Assembly: GCF_049532895.1 (NCBI RefSeq)
Contig: NZ_CP064031.1
Span: 5,270,001-5,334,000, forward strand
DNA length: 64,000 nt
From: Dyella_B acidisoli
GTDB taxonomy: Bacteria; Pseudomonadota; Gammaproteobacteria; Xanthomonadales; Rhodanobacteraceae
Direction of reading: 5' to 3'
Shown: in pieces, positions 44,388 through 53,710 of the stretch
Position numbering within the stretch: the stretch's first letter is position 1
Layout: every line of letters starts with the position of its first letter
Made by a program: the position numbers and the translations under genes
The notes under the pieces: generated by a model
Database searches by the model: none
What the model saw: the letters and a program-made list of their open reading frames with translations, nothing else
What the model was told of the DNA's origin: nothing

Positions 44388-47300
44388 TCACCCGGTCCTG
44401 CTTACTTCAGGCACGGCAATCGGCTTGCCCAATTGCCGCGAGCGTCGCTTCTCTTCTTTCCGCGCCTTGCGTACCGCTTTGCGCACACGCCGATCGTGTT
44501 GCCACAAATAAATCGCCGGTGTGCTGAGCAAGGTCAGCAACTGCGATACGAACAATCCACCAAGTATGGCGATACCCAGTGGCTGACGCATTTCCGAGCC
44601 GATGCCGAAGCCGACTGCCAGCGGCAGCGCTGCGCCCATTGCGACTAGTGTGGTCATGGTGATCGGGCGGAAACGCACGAGAGCTGCTTCGCGGATCGCT
44701 TCCGGTGGCGTCAGTCCGCCTTCGCGTTCGGCGACCAGTGCGAAATCCACCATCAGGATCGCGTTCTTCTTAACGATGCCGATCAGCATCAGCACCGCGA
44801 TCACCGACATGGTGCTCAGCTGCGTATGCGTGACCAGCATGGCGAGGAACGCGCCCATGCCGGCGGCGGGCAGGGTCGAGAGAATGGTCAGCGGATGGAT
44901 GAAGCTCTCGTAAAGAATGCCCAGCACGATATACATCGCGAGAATGACCGCGAGGAACATGACCGCCGCGTTGCCGGCCGCTTCCATCAGCTGCTGATTG
45001 TCGCCGGTGTATTTCCGCATCACGCCCGGAGGAAGTTGCGCGGCGAACATGGCTTGGTCGACGTATTTGAGGCCGTCGGTCTGGCTTAGGCCTTCCTGAA
45101 GGTTGTAATTGATCGTCGCCGATTCGAGCTGGTTGTAATGTTGGATATCGATCGGTTCGATGCGTGGGCGGATATGCGCTAGCGCGGACAGCGGCACCAT
45201 TTTGTTGAGGTTGTTGCGCACGTAGATGTTCAGCAGCGTGGCGGGACTCAGCGAATAGGCATTGTCGGCAATCAACACCACCTGGTACTGGTCGATGTCG
45301 GAATAGATCACCGACGCCGGCGTCTGCCCGAAGGCATCGGCCAGGGCCTGATCGACCTGTCCCACGTTAACCTGCATCCGGGCTGCCGCGTTGCGGTCGA
45401 TCTCCAGCAATTGCTGTTTGCCGATGCTGTCGAAGGTCGTGCTCACATCCTTGAACTGTTTCATTTTGCGCATCGTCTGCGCCAGTTGCAGCGTAGGCTT
45501 TTGCAGAGCCTGGCTGGTGGTGCTGGTGAGTTCGAAGGCGTACTGACCCTTCGCCTTGGTTTCATTGCCGCTGCTGAAAAAACCAAGGCTGGTCACGGCG
45601 ACGTTTACGTCGGTCAGCTTCTTGTAGTGTTCGTTGAGCCGCTTGATCACTTTGTCTGCGGGATCGCGTCGCTGGCCAGGCCCATCACCACGCGGTTTGA
45701 GGTCGATGAAAAATGTCGCTTCGTTGCCGACCGCGCCGTTGGTGTTGTTACCGCCGAGGAACGACGCTACGTCGAGCACGGCGGGATCGGCCAGCATGAC
45801 GGCTTCCACATCCTGGGTGCGTTTGCCGAGCAAGTCCGGCGAGATGTTCGCATCGGCGACCAGATCCGCCTCCAACATGCCAGTGTCGCCTTCTGGCATC
45901 AGCGTACCGCCGGCCGTTTTTGCCACCGCCATGCCCAAGCCGATGGTCAGCACAAGCAGAATCAGAGGCTGCCAACGCATGATGCGTCGATGGCGCATGG
46001 CCCAGTCCAGGCCGCGCTCGTAAATGTGCAGCAGCCAGCGGTCCAGGCGTTGCACAGCTACTTCGAGCTTGCCTGGTGCGGGCCGTTCGCGCGTTTCTTC
46101 GGTAAGAAAGCGGCCACACAACGCGGGCGTCAACGTCAGCGACACCACGGCGGAGATCACGACGGTGGCCATCAGCGTGACCGAGAATTCGCGCATCAAC
46201 ATCACCATGGCGTTGTTGCCGAACACCATTGGCGCGAATACGGCGACCAGCGATAGTGTGATCGAGATGACGGTAAAGCCGATCTCACGCACGCCGATGA
46301 GCGCGGCATCCAGCGGTTTCGCGCCCTTCTCCATATGGCGGAAGATGTTCTCGATCACCACGATCGCATCGTCCACCACGAAGCCGATGCACAGCACCAG
46401 CGCGATCAGTGACAGCATGTTGAGCGTGAAGCCGAGCGACCACATCAGCACAAACGCACCGGCCAGCGACAGCGGCACGCTGAACATGGCGATGATGGTC
46501 GGGCGCATGCGCCGCAGGAATAGCAGCATCACCAGTGCCACCATCACGATGCTTAGCAGCAAGGCCACTTCGACCTCATGCAAGGCGGACTTGGTGGATT
46601 GCGTCAGATCGAAAATCGGCGTGATCTGCACGTCGGCCGGCACCAGCTTCTGCAGCTTGGGCAGCGTGGCGCGGATATCCTCCACCACCTGCACCGAGTT
46701 GGCCTCGGAACGCTTCATCACCTGCATGATCGCGGCATGCTGATTGTTGAACCAGGCCGCCTGGGTCGAATCCGCTTGCCCGTTGCTAACGATGGCGACG
46801 TCGGAAAGGTGGATGGGAACGCCTTTTCTATTTGCGATGACCAACGCCCCGAAATCCGCCGGCGTGTGCAGCCCGTCGTTGGCCGTCACCGTCATCTGGG
46901 TCATGCCATCGCTGATGATGCCTTGCGGCGAGGCGACGTTGGCAGCGCGCAACGCATTCGCTACATCGTTGGAGGTCAGCCCTTTGGCGGTCAATGCGGC
47001 GCCGTTCAGCGACACACGCACGGCGTGCGGCGAACCGCCAATCAATTGTGCCTGCGCCACGCCGGTAATCTGCGACACGGCCGGTCGCATCAGGGTGTCG
47101 GCCAGATCGTAAAGCTTGTCCGGCGGCATGCTGGTCGACGTCATCGCAATCAGCAACACCGGAATCGTGGAGGTGTCAGCCTTGAAGTATTGCGGCGGGA
47201 ACAGCGCCATTTCCGCCGGCAGATCCGGCGCGGCGGCGTTGATGGCCGCCTGCACGTCGCGCGCAGCCTGATCCGCATTGCGGGACATCTCGAACCGGAT

Positions 47301-47576
47301 CTGGATCAGCGAGCCGCCGCCGGTCGAATCGGATTGCATCTGCTGGATGCCGGGAATGCGCGCAAGCTGCCGTTCCAGCGGAGCGGTGACCGTCGATGCG
47401 ACCGTTTGCGCGCTGGCACCAGGTAACAAGGCAGTCACTGCCACGGCAGGAAACTGCACCGAAGGAAACGCAGCGATGCCCAGCACGAGATAGGCACAAA
47501 AGCCCGCCAGTACAAGGCCGATCGCTAGCAGCGAAGTGCCCGTAGGCCGGCGGATGATGGGCTCGAAGAGATTCAT
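44388..47576 (-). CDS. RND transporter, MdtB/MdtC-like, second gene of tandem pair
   Basis: A 1,062-residue inner-membrane RND pump. It starts MNLFEPIIRRPTGTSLLAIGL, and the proton relay is intact: Asp pair in GFVVDDAIVVIEN and Lys in GIVKKNAILMVDFAL. Porter loops and 12 helices are complete. It is clearly paralogous to the pump upstream (47844-51041), as MdtB is to MdtC, which work as a heterotrimer. No periplasmic adaptor or outer-membrane factor lies next to it. The spacer between the two genes holds a repeat pair and a 39-base sequence also found upstream of the first pump. The start has no strong ribosome-binding site. Confidence 0.92.
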   Translation of the reverse strand: MNLFEPIIRRPTGTSLLAIGLVLAGFCAYLVLGIAAFPSVQFPAVAVTALLPGASAQTVASTVTAPLERQLARIPGIQQMQSDSTGGGSLIQIRFEMSRNADQAARDVQAAINAAAPDLPAEMALFPPQYFKADTSTIPVLLIAMTSTSMPPDKLYDLADTLMRPAVSQITGVAQAQLIGGSPHAVRVSLNGAALTAKGLTSNDVANALRAANVASPQGIISDGMTQMTVTANDGLHTPADFGALVIANRKGVPIHLSDVAIVSNGQADSTQAAWFNNQHAAIMQVMKRSEANSVQVVEDIRATLPKLQKLVPADVQITPIFDLTQSTKSALHEVEVALLLSIVMVALVMLLFLRRMRPTIIAMFSVPLSLAGAFVLMWSLGFTLNMLSLIALVLCIGFVVDDAIVVIENIFRHMEKGAKPLDAALIGVREIGFTVISITLSLVAVFAPMVFGNNAMVMLMREFSVTLMATVVISAVVSLTLTPALCGRFLTEETRERPAPGKLEVAVQRLDRWLLHIYERGLDWAMRHRRIMRWQPLILLVLTIGLGMAVAKTAGGTLMPEGDTGMLEADLVADANISPDLLGKRTQDVEAVMLADPAVLDVASFLGGNNTNGAVGNEATFFIDLKPRGDGPGQRRDPADKVIKRLNEHYKKLTDVNVAVTSLGFFSSGNETKAKGQYAFELTSTTSQALQKPTLQLAQTMRKMKQFKDVSTTFDSIGKQQLLEIDRNAAARMQVNVGQVDQALADAFGQTPASVIYSDIDQYQVVLIADNAYSLSPATLLNIYVRNNLNKMVPLSALAHIRPRIEPIDIQHYNQLESATINYNLQEGLSQTDGLKYVDQAMFAAQLPPGVMRKYTGDNQQLMEAAGNAAVMFLAVILAMYIVLGILYESFIHPLTILSTLPAAGMGAFLAMLVTHTQLSTMSVIAVLMLIGIVKKNAILMVDFALVAEREGGLTPPEAIREAALVRFRPITMTTLVAMGAALPLAVGFGIGSEMRQPLGIAILGGLFVSQLLTLLSTPAIYLWQHDRRVRKAVRKARKEEKRRSRQLGKPIAVPEVSRTG

Positions 47577-47673
47577 GCCGGCATCCGTACGGCCGCAATA
47601 TGCGAGCCGCGTGATTGGCCCAAATGCGCGCAGAAGATTTTCATGCGTACTTCATACGCCGATATTTATGCGT

Positions 47674-47712
47674 GCAAATGTGCTTGAAGTCGGGCCGTGC
47701 CGGAAGGCATGG
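47674..47712. repeat. 39-bp sequence shared upstream of both tandem RND genes, copy 1
   Basis: Begins GCAAATGTGC and ends GGAAGGCATGG; matches 51168-51206 with one mismatch (TTGAAG versus CTGAAG). Both copies lie roughly 100-165 bases upstream of an RND start in the same orientation. Either a remnant of the gene duplication or a small dispersed repeat. Confidence 0.75.
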
Positions 47713-47747
47713 GATCGCCGTCATGACGTGGAGCCACGCGATCCCTC

Positions 47748-47838
47748 ATGGTCGTCATTCCCGCGCAAGCGGGAATCCACTTTCGCCTTTTTGCATCAGA
47801 GCAAAATGGATTCCCGCTTGCGCGGGAATGACGACCAT
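47748..47838. repeat. family B REPIN-like repeat pair, copy 2
   Basis: Perfect 32-base inverted arms (47748-47779 and 47807-47838) with a 27-base spacer; each arm contains a CCCGC-GCAA-GCGGG hairpin. It lies between the two tandem RND genes, six bases past the stop of the first pump. Confidence 0.9.
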
Positions 47839-47843
47839 ATGGA

Positions 47844-50800
47844 TTACGTTGCCTCGTCGGCTACGGCTTTAATGGCTGGTGTTTGCTGCCCAAAGTGCCG
47901 CAAGCGCCGCTTCTCCTCACGCCGCGCCTTGCGCGCCGCTTTACGCACACCGCGGTCGTACGACCACAGATAGATCGCTGGCGTACTCAGCAGCGTGAGC
48001 AACTGCGACACCAGCAAGCCGCCCACGATCGCGATACCCAGCGGCTGGCGCATCTCCGAGCCGATGCCAAAGCCGATCGCCAGCGGCAGCGCCGCACCCA
48101 TCGCCACCAGCGTGGTCATGGTGATGGGACGGAAGCGCACGAGCGCCGCTTCGCGAATCGCATCAGGCGGTGACATGCCGTGCTCGCGCTGTGCGACCAA
48201 CGCGAAGTCGACCATCAGGATCGCGTTCTTCTTCACGATGCCGATCAGCATCAGGATCGCGATGATCACCATCAGCGACAGCGGCGTGTGCGTGACCAGC
48301 ATGGCCAGGAACGCGCCCATGCCGGCAGCGGGCAAGGTGGAGAGAATGGTCAGTGGATGGCCGAGGCTTTCATAGAGAATGCCCAGCACGATGTACATGG
48401 CGACGATGGATGCGATCAGCAGAATCGTGCCGTTGGATTGCGCCTGCTGGAATTGCTGGTTGGTGCCGGTGAAATCCAGTTTGACGCCGGATGGAAGATG
48501 TTCTGTCAACGCGGCCTGTTCGATCAGCGCAATGCCCTCGCTTTGCTGCACTTCTTTGGCCAAGTTGTAGTTGATGGTGGCGACTTGCTGCTGATTGTGA
48601 TGGCGGATGCCCATCGGGGCGATGTCCGGTGCCACTGAAGCGAGCGCGGACAGCGGAACCATCTCGCCTGTGCTGCTGCGCACGTAGAGATTGAGCAGCG
48701 CCTGAGCGCTCATCGATTCGGCACTGGATGAGGTAAGCACCACACGATATTGATTGATGTCCGAGTAAATCACGGACACCTGGTTTTGCCCGAACGAGTT
48801 GAGCAATACCGCGTCGATGTCACCGACGCTGACGTGCAGACGGCCGGCGGCCTGGCGGTTTATCTGGATCTGCTGTTGCTTGCCGACCTGATCGAAATTG
48901 CTGCTGATGTCGCTCAACTTCGAAATGGTGCGTAGCTTGCGCACCATGTTCAACGTGATCGGCTGCAGCTCCTGGCGGCCGGTGGTGTCGACGATCTGGA
49001 ATTCGTACTGGCCGGCATTGTCGCCCGCACCGCCACCGCTAAAGAACTGGATCGGGTTGAAGTAAGCCTTCATACCCGGGATCGGATCGAATTTCTTCTG
49101 CAGTCGCTTGATCACCTCTTTGATGTCGTCGCGACGCTCGCCAGGACCATTACCGCGTGGCTTGAGGTCCGCATACATGCTGGCCGTGTTACCCACCGCG
49201 GCACCGCTGCCCTGATTCTCGCCACCTAGAATGGTGAGTACATCCAGCGTGGCTGGATCGTCCTTCAATAGCTTGTTGGCTTGCTCGACACGCTTGGTGA
49301 GTGCGACGGGCGAGATGTTGGCATCCGAGCGAAGCATCACGGCAAGCTGTCCGGTGTCCTGGTCCGGCATGAAAGTGCCGCCCGCGGTTTTCACCACGGC
49401 AATGGCCAGCCCGACGGTAAGGAGCAGCAGAATCAGTGGTTGCCAACGCATCACACGGCGGTGATGCATGGCCCAGTCCAGCGCGCGCTCGTAGTGGCTG
49501 TGCAGCCAGCGATCGAAACGCACCAGCGCTTGTTCGATACGTGAAGGTGGCTTGGCGGAAGCCTTCTCCAGTTTCAGGAAGCGGCCACACAGCGCCGGGG
49601 TAAGCGTCAGCGAAACGATCGCCGAGATCACCACGGCCGCCGTCAACGTGACCGAAAATTCACGCAGCAGGATGATCAGCATGTTGTTGCCGAATATCAA
49701 CGGCGCAAATACGGCAATCAGCGACAGCGTGATGGAAATGACCGTGAAACCGATCTCGCCCACCCCGCGCAGCGACGCATTCAACGCCGTCTCGCCCTGC
49801 TCCATGTGGCGCACGATGTTTTCGATCACCACGATCGCATCGTCCACCACGAAACCGATGCACAGCACCAGCGCCACCAGCGACAGCGTGTTGAGCGTAT
49901 AGCCGAGGGACCACATCACCACGAATGCGCCTGCCAGAGAAAGCGGCACGCTCAGTGCGGCGATCAGCGTGGGTCCCAGTTTGCGCAGAAACACCAGCAT
50001 CACCAGCGCCACCAGGACCATGCTGATCAGCAATGCCACTTCCACCTCGTGCAAGGCGGATTTGGTGCCTTCCGTGAAGTCGAAGATCGGTGTCATCTGC
50101 ACGTCGGCGGGCAGATAGTGCCGCAGCATCGGCAACTTGGCGCGAACGGCCTCGGCGGTTGCCACGGCATTGGCGTCCGGTCGCTTGTTGATCTGGACGC
50201 CGACCGTGCGTTCGCCGTTGAACCAGGCTGCCTGATATTTGTCCTGCTCACCGCCGGTGACCTTGGCGACGTCGGACAAATGCACAGGCACGCCCTTGCG
50301 TGTGGCGATGACCAGATTGGCGAAGTCTTGCGGGGTATGCAGTGCGTCGTTGGCAGTGACCGTCATCTGCGTTCGACCGTCGCTCAGCGTGCCTTGTGGC
50401 GAGGTCACGTTGGCGGCGATCAAAGCATTGCGAACGTCGTTGGCCGTCACGCCCATGGCCGAGAGCGCGGATGTATTCATATCCACGCGCACTGCATGCG
50501 GGGTGCCACCGAATACCTGCACCTGCGACACGCCCGTGATCTGTGCAAACACGGGGCTAAGCAAGGTATCGGTGAGGTCGTAGAGCTTGTCAGGCGGCAG
50601 GCTGCTGGAAGTCAGCGCCAGATGCAGGATGGGAATCTGCGAGGTATCGCGCTTGAAATACACCGGTGGGCTCGGCAACGCAGGCAGATCAGGCTGCGCG
50701 GCATTGAGTGCCGTCTGCACGTCGGTCGCAGCTTTGTCCACATTGACGCCGAAATCGAAGCGCACAACGATCGTAGCGCTGCCCTGGGTCGCGTTGCCGT

Positions 50801-51041
50801 ACAGCTCCTGCACGCCGGGAATGCGACCCAGATGCCGCTCCAGCGGCGCCAGCACCGTGTTGGCCATGGTTTCCGGGCTGGCGCCTGGTTGGGCGGCAAC
50901 AACGAACACACCGGGAAAATCGAACGTAGGCAGCGCCGCCACGCCCAGCATCAGATAGGCGCAGAAGCCGGCGATGGTCAGCCCGATCGCCAGCAGGGAT
51001 GTGCCGATGGGGCGGCGGATGATGGGCGCGAAGATATTCAT
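47844..51041 (-). CDS. RND transporter, MdtB/MdtC-like, first gene of tandem pair
   Basis: A 1,065-residue inner-membrane RND pump starting MNIFAPIIRRPIGTSLLAIGL. Both relay sites are intact (GFVVDDAIVVIENIVRHMEQGE; IGIVKKNAILMVDFALVAQRE). Strong similarity to the downstream pump across its whole length shows that the pair arose by duplication. The ATG follows a GGGGGTGAG-rich stretch that can serve as ribosome-binding site. The nearest upstream gene is btuB, so no adaptor is encoded here, unlike mdtABC. The tripartite adaptor must come from elsewhere, perhaps from the operon at 7.6-13.6 kb. Confidence 0.92.
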   Translation of the reverse strand: MNIFAPIIRRPIGTSLLAIGLTIAGFCAYLMLGVAALPTFDFPGVFVVAAQPGASPETMANTVLAPLERHLGRIPGVQELYGNATQGSATIVVRFDFGVNVDKAATDVQTALNAAQPDLPALPSPPVYFKRDTSQIPILHLALTSSSLPPDKLYDLTDTLLSPVFAQITGVSQVQVFGGTPHAVRVDMNTSALSAMGVTANDVRNALIAANVTSPQGTLSDGRTQMTVTANDALHTPQDFANLVIATRKGVPVHLSDVAKVTGGEQDKYQAAWFNGERTVGVQINKRPDANAVATAEAVRAKLPMLRHYLPADVQMTPIFDFTEGTKSALHEVEVALLISMVLVALVMLVFLRKLGPTLIAALSVPLSLAGAFVVMWSLGYTLNTLSLVALVLCIGFVVDDAIVVIENIVRHMEQGETALNASLRGVGEIGFTVISITLSLIAVFAPLIFGNNMLIILLREFSVTLTAAVVISAIVSLTLTPALCGRFLKLEKASAKPPSRIEQALVRFDRWLHSHYERALDWAMHHRRVMRWQPLILLLLTVGLAIAVVKTAGGTFMPDQDTGQLAVMLRSDANISPVALTKRVEQANKLLKDDPATLDVLTILGGENQGSGAAVGNTASMYADLKPRGNGPGERRDDIKEVIKRLQKKFDPIPGMKAYFNPIQFFSGGGAGDNAGQYEFQIVDTTGRQELQPITLNMVRKLRTISKLSDISSNFDQVGKQQQIQINRQAAGRLHVSVGDIDAVLLNSFGQNQVSVIYSDINQYRVVLTSSSAESMSAQALLNLYVRSSTGEMVPLSALASVAPDIAPMGIRHHNQQQVATINYNLAKEVQQSEGIALIEQAALTEHLPSGVKLDFTGTNQQFQQAQSNGTILLIASIVAMYIVLGILYESLGHPLTILSTLPAAGMGAFLAMLVTHTPLSLMVIIAILMLIGIVKKNAILMVDFALVAQREHGMSPPDAIREAALVRFRPITMTTLVAMGAALPLAIGFGIGSEMRQPLGIAIVGGLLVSQLLTLLSTPAIYLWSYDRGVRKAARKARREEKRRLRHFGQQTPAIKAVADEAT

Positions 51042-51167
51042 CGTCTCACCCCCGCAGACGCGTCAGGGAAACGCAAGCTACGGACGCGCAAATCCCGCGC
51101 GGACCGTGGCGCAAGCAAAAAGAAGGGCACATTCATGGGCACCTTTATGCCGTGGGGGGCCAGCCCC

Positions 51168-51206
51168 GCAAATGTGCCTGAAGTCGGGCCGTGCCGGAAG
51201 GCATGG
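51168..51206. repeat. 39-bp sequence shared upstream of both tandem RND genes, copy 2
   Basis: Partner of 47674-47712 with one mismatch. It lies in the 257-base spacer between btuB and the first pump gene, where no gene is seen. Confidence 0.75.
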
Positions 51207-51254
51207 CATTCAGCTATCGCGCGTTCGTGGGCGTCTCACCCTTGCCGGAAACGT

Positions 51255-51283
51255 TCCCTCCCCTACGTGTAGTAGGGGAGGGA
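51255..51283. repeat. family D palindromic repeat, copy 2 (29 bp hairpin)
   Basis: Identical to 7532-7560: 12-bp arms and a 5-base loop, 15 bases past the btuB stop. As at the first site, it marks a transcript 3' end and lacks a T-run. Confidence 0.85.
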
Positions 51284-51298
51284 GCTAGAGCTGCATGC

Positions 51299-53200
51299 CT
51301 ACAGCCCGTACCGCACCGTCAAATACCAGGTACGACCCAGCTGGTTGTAGTAGTACGCCGTCTCATAGTTGTGATCGAACACATTCGCCAGCTTGGCCTC
51401 CACCTGCCAGCCGGGCGCGAAGGCGTAGCTGGCACGCAGATCGGTGGTGGCGTAGCCGCCCATGCGGCGGGTGTTGGCGGTGTCATCGTAACGCTGGCTG
51501 GCTGCGAAGAAGGTGGCGCCGACGTTGAATACACCCAGCTTGCGATCGATATCCACGCGTCCCGTGCGCTGCGCGCGACGCGGCAGCAGTTTGCCGTTGT
51601 TTGCGCCGCCGTCGTCGTTCTTCGGCTGCATCAGCGTGAGATAGCTCTGCACGCGCCAGTCGTCGAGGTTGAAGCCGAATTGGCCTTCCAGGCCACGGAT
51701 GCGCGCGCGGCTCAGGTTTTGCGGAACGAAATTGCTATCGAAGACGATCAGGTTATTGATGTTCGTCTGGTACGCATTTACGCCCCAGTTCCAGTGATCG
51801 AGCTGTTGCGTAAGCCCGATTTCGGCACTGCGCGAGGTTTCCGGCCGCAGATTGGGATTGGCAGTAGGCACGCCACCGAATGCCGGGAAATACAGGTCAT
51901 CGAACGTCGGCGCATGGAACGCCGTGCCGTAGCTCACCGACAGCACCGGGCCGTTCTGGAAGTGATAACCCCACGCGGCCGAACCGGTGTTGTGATTGCC
52001 GAACTGATCGTTGTGATCGTGACGCGCCGAAAGTTGCACCTCGTTCTGGCCGAAAGTGCCCTGGTATTGCGCAAAGGTGCCGGTATCGCCGCGCGTGGTC
52101 TGCTGGAAGGCGGTATCGCTGGCGATGTGTTCCTGCTGGTAATCCACACCGACGGTGAGCAATTGATTCGCCGCCAGCGTGATGTCGTTCTGCCACGACG
52201 CCTGGTTGCGGCGCGAATTGAAATAACCCGTCGCCATGCGTGGGTAATACTGGCCGTAATAGCTGCCCTGGTAGAAGGTCGCGTTGTCGTCGCGGCTCCG
52301 GCCCGCGTTGAGCGTGACTTTCCAGATCGACAGCGGCGAGAAGCTCAAGCGCGCGCCGGCCACGTACTGTTCTTCGATGCCGTCGTTGCCGCTGTAAGGG
52401 CTGCCGGCATATTCCGCGTTGCTCTTGCTGCGCAGCCAGTCGAAAGCGAGTTCGGTGCCGTTGTCCCAGCGATAGCCGAAATTGGCGAAGCCATTCCAGT
52501 TGCGATAGGCGTCATTGCGCGGATCATCGACGAAACACGCCACGCCCAGCTCCGCCGCGCCCATGCGGCAAGCCGGAGTGCCGCCAGTGTATTCGCCGCC
52601 GAGGCTGGCGTTGTACCAAAGATGCGCATCGCCGCCGGAAATGCCGGCTTGCCCGTTGACGAAACCATGGCTGCCGCCGGTCACGCTCACCGAAGGTGCA
52701 ATGCCGCCGTTCGGCTGCCCGTGCTTGGTGAAAATCTGGATCACGCCGCCGAGCGCGTCAGAACCGTAAAGACTGGCGCGCGGACCGCGCACGATCTCGA
52801 TGCGATCGATCGCCTGCACCGGAATTTGCTCCAGCGCCGGCAAGCCGATGCTGACCGAGCCGATGCGCACGCCATCAATCAGCACCAGCACGTGCGTGGC
52901 ATTGGTGCCCCGCAGATACAGTGACGTTTGCTGCCCGATGCCGCCAGTCTGACCGATCGACACGCCGGGCAGGCCGGTGAGCAGGTCGGCGATGGACACC
53001 GGCTGCAGCCGGTCGATGTCCTCGCGCGTGATCACGGTTACCGACGAAAGCGCCTCATTGGCGGTGATGGCGGTGCGCGTGGCGGTGACGATCACCGTTT
53101 CCAGCGTACCGTTCTGATCGGGCGTGGATTCGGCGTAAGTCGCCTGTGCAGCCAGCGAAAGCAGCAAAGCGGCTGCAAGAGAGTGCTTCTTCAACAACAT
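51299..53200 (-). CDS. btuB: TonB-dependent vitamin B12 receptor
   Basis: A 633-residue outer-membrane receptor for cobalamin. It has a signal peptide (HSLAAALLLSLAAQATYA), a TonB box (ETVIVTATR, about 33-41), a plug domain (SVTVITREDIDRLQPVSIADLLTGLPGV, LYLRGTNATHVLVLIDGVRIG, EIVRGPRASLYGSDALGGVIQI) and a 22-strand barrel. The barrel ends WYLTVRYGL; the terminal Leu instead of the usual Phe is a small oddity. The start at 53200 has AGGGGA 7 bases upstream. The cobalamin riboswitch in its leader confirms the substrate. No other B12 uptake gene is adjacent. Confidence 0.94.
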   Translation of the reverse strand: MLLKKHSLAAALLLSLAAQATYAESTPDQNGTLETVIVTATRTAITANEALSSVTVITREDIDRLQPVSIADLLTGLPGVSIGQTGGIGQQTSLYLRGTNATHVLVLIDGVRIGSVSIGLPALEQIPVQAIDRIEIVRGPRASLYGSDALGGVIQIFTKHGQPNGGIAPSVSVTGGSHGFVNGQAGISGGDAHLWYNASLGGEYTGGTPACRMGAAELGVACFVDDPRNDAYRNWNGFANFGYRWDNGTELAFDWLRSKSNAEYAGSPYSGNDGIEEQYVAGARLSFSPLSIWKVTLNAGRSRDDNATFYQGSYYGQYYPRMATGYFNSRRNQASWQNDITLAANQLLTVGVDYQQEHIASDTAFQQTTRGDTGTFAQYQGTFGQNEVQLSARHDHNDQFGNHNTGSAAWGYHFQNGPVLSVSYGTAFHAPTFDDLYFPAFGGVPTANPNLRPETSRSAEIGLTQQLDHWNWGVNAYQTNINNLIVFDSNFVPQNLSRARIRGLEGQFGFNLDDWRVQSYLTLMQPKNDDGGANNGKLLPRRAQRTGRVDIDRKLGVFNVGATFFAASQRYDDTANTRRMGGYATTDLRASYAFAPGWQVEAKLANVFDHNYETAYYYNQLGRTWYLTVRYGL

Positions 53201-53212
53201 GGATGTTCCCCT

Positions 53213-53232
53213 GCCGCACGTCCCCGTGCGGC
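53213..53232 (-). promoter_or_regulatory. hairpin next to the btuB ribosome-binding site
   Basis: Perfect 8-bp stem GCCGCACG/CGTGCGGC with a 4-base loop, ending immediately before the AGGGGA ribosome-binding site of btuB. Its place between riboswitch and start suggests it is part of the expression platform, acting on translation start. Inference. Confidence 0.5.
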
Positions 53233-53349
53233 TCAAGCATTGAGCGAGCAGGCACCTGGAACGGAAGATGGGAACGGAAGGGCGACAGACGCTGGACGCG
53301 CCGACGCTTTTATCCGTGCCCCGCCCGCCGCGAGTGCCAGAACCTGTTC

Positions 53350-53550
53350 CGGGCCGGTCTCCGGACTTACGAGTGGCGCGCGTCAGTGCATGCCTTCGAA
53401 CGATGCCTTCCCATGCAAAGCACAGTGGCGTGTGATCGTTCGAAACGTTCTCGCTTACCGTTGCGGGGGCAGTGCCGGTCTTGCTGTGCGAACAGCGCAC
53501 CGGCTTCCCGTTTCATCCCCTTGGAACTGGCCGTGGGGACACCTGGAACG
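53350..53550 (-). ncRNA. cobalamin riboswitch
   Basis: Read on the minus strand, the conserved elements come in order: GGTG near 53543, GGGAAGCCGGTG, the core CGGCACTGCCCCCGCAAC, CACGCCACTG, TGGGAAGGC and finally AAGTCCGGAGACCGGC (ending near 53352). This matches the adenosylcobalamin riboswitch consensus. It lies 150 bases before btuB on the same strand and should shut off btuB when B12 is plentiful. Ends are approximate. Confidence 0.93.
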
Positions 53551-53710
53551 GGCGGAACTTTAGCGGGTGGGGGCGGTGAGGGCAATTTGGGGGAATCTGC
53601 GCGACTCGCAGCAGCGTCTGTCCATCCTTCCGGCGAAGGCCGGAATTCAGTCTAGGGGCACAATAAAGCCCTGTGGCGGCAGAGCTGGGGATGACGTTCG
53701 GTTGGGCGGA
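53551..53710. other. btuB promoter region
   Basis: Between the riboswitch and the toxin gene end. No gene seen. It should contain the btuB promoter and holds one CCGGCGAAGGCCGG hairpin (about 53629-53642), a common intergenic repeat core. Confidence 0.4.

Noticed and set aside
49806..52924. Two long plus-strand frames opposite the pump gene and btuB
   Set aside because: Both run antisense to genes with intact signatures and have low-complexity His/Arg-rich products.
47844..53200. btuB and the tandem pumps as one B12-regulated operon
   Set aside because: A stable hairpin and a 257-base gap follow btuB, and nothing links RND pumps of this type to cobalamin.
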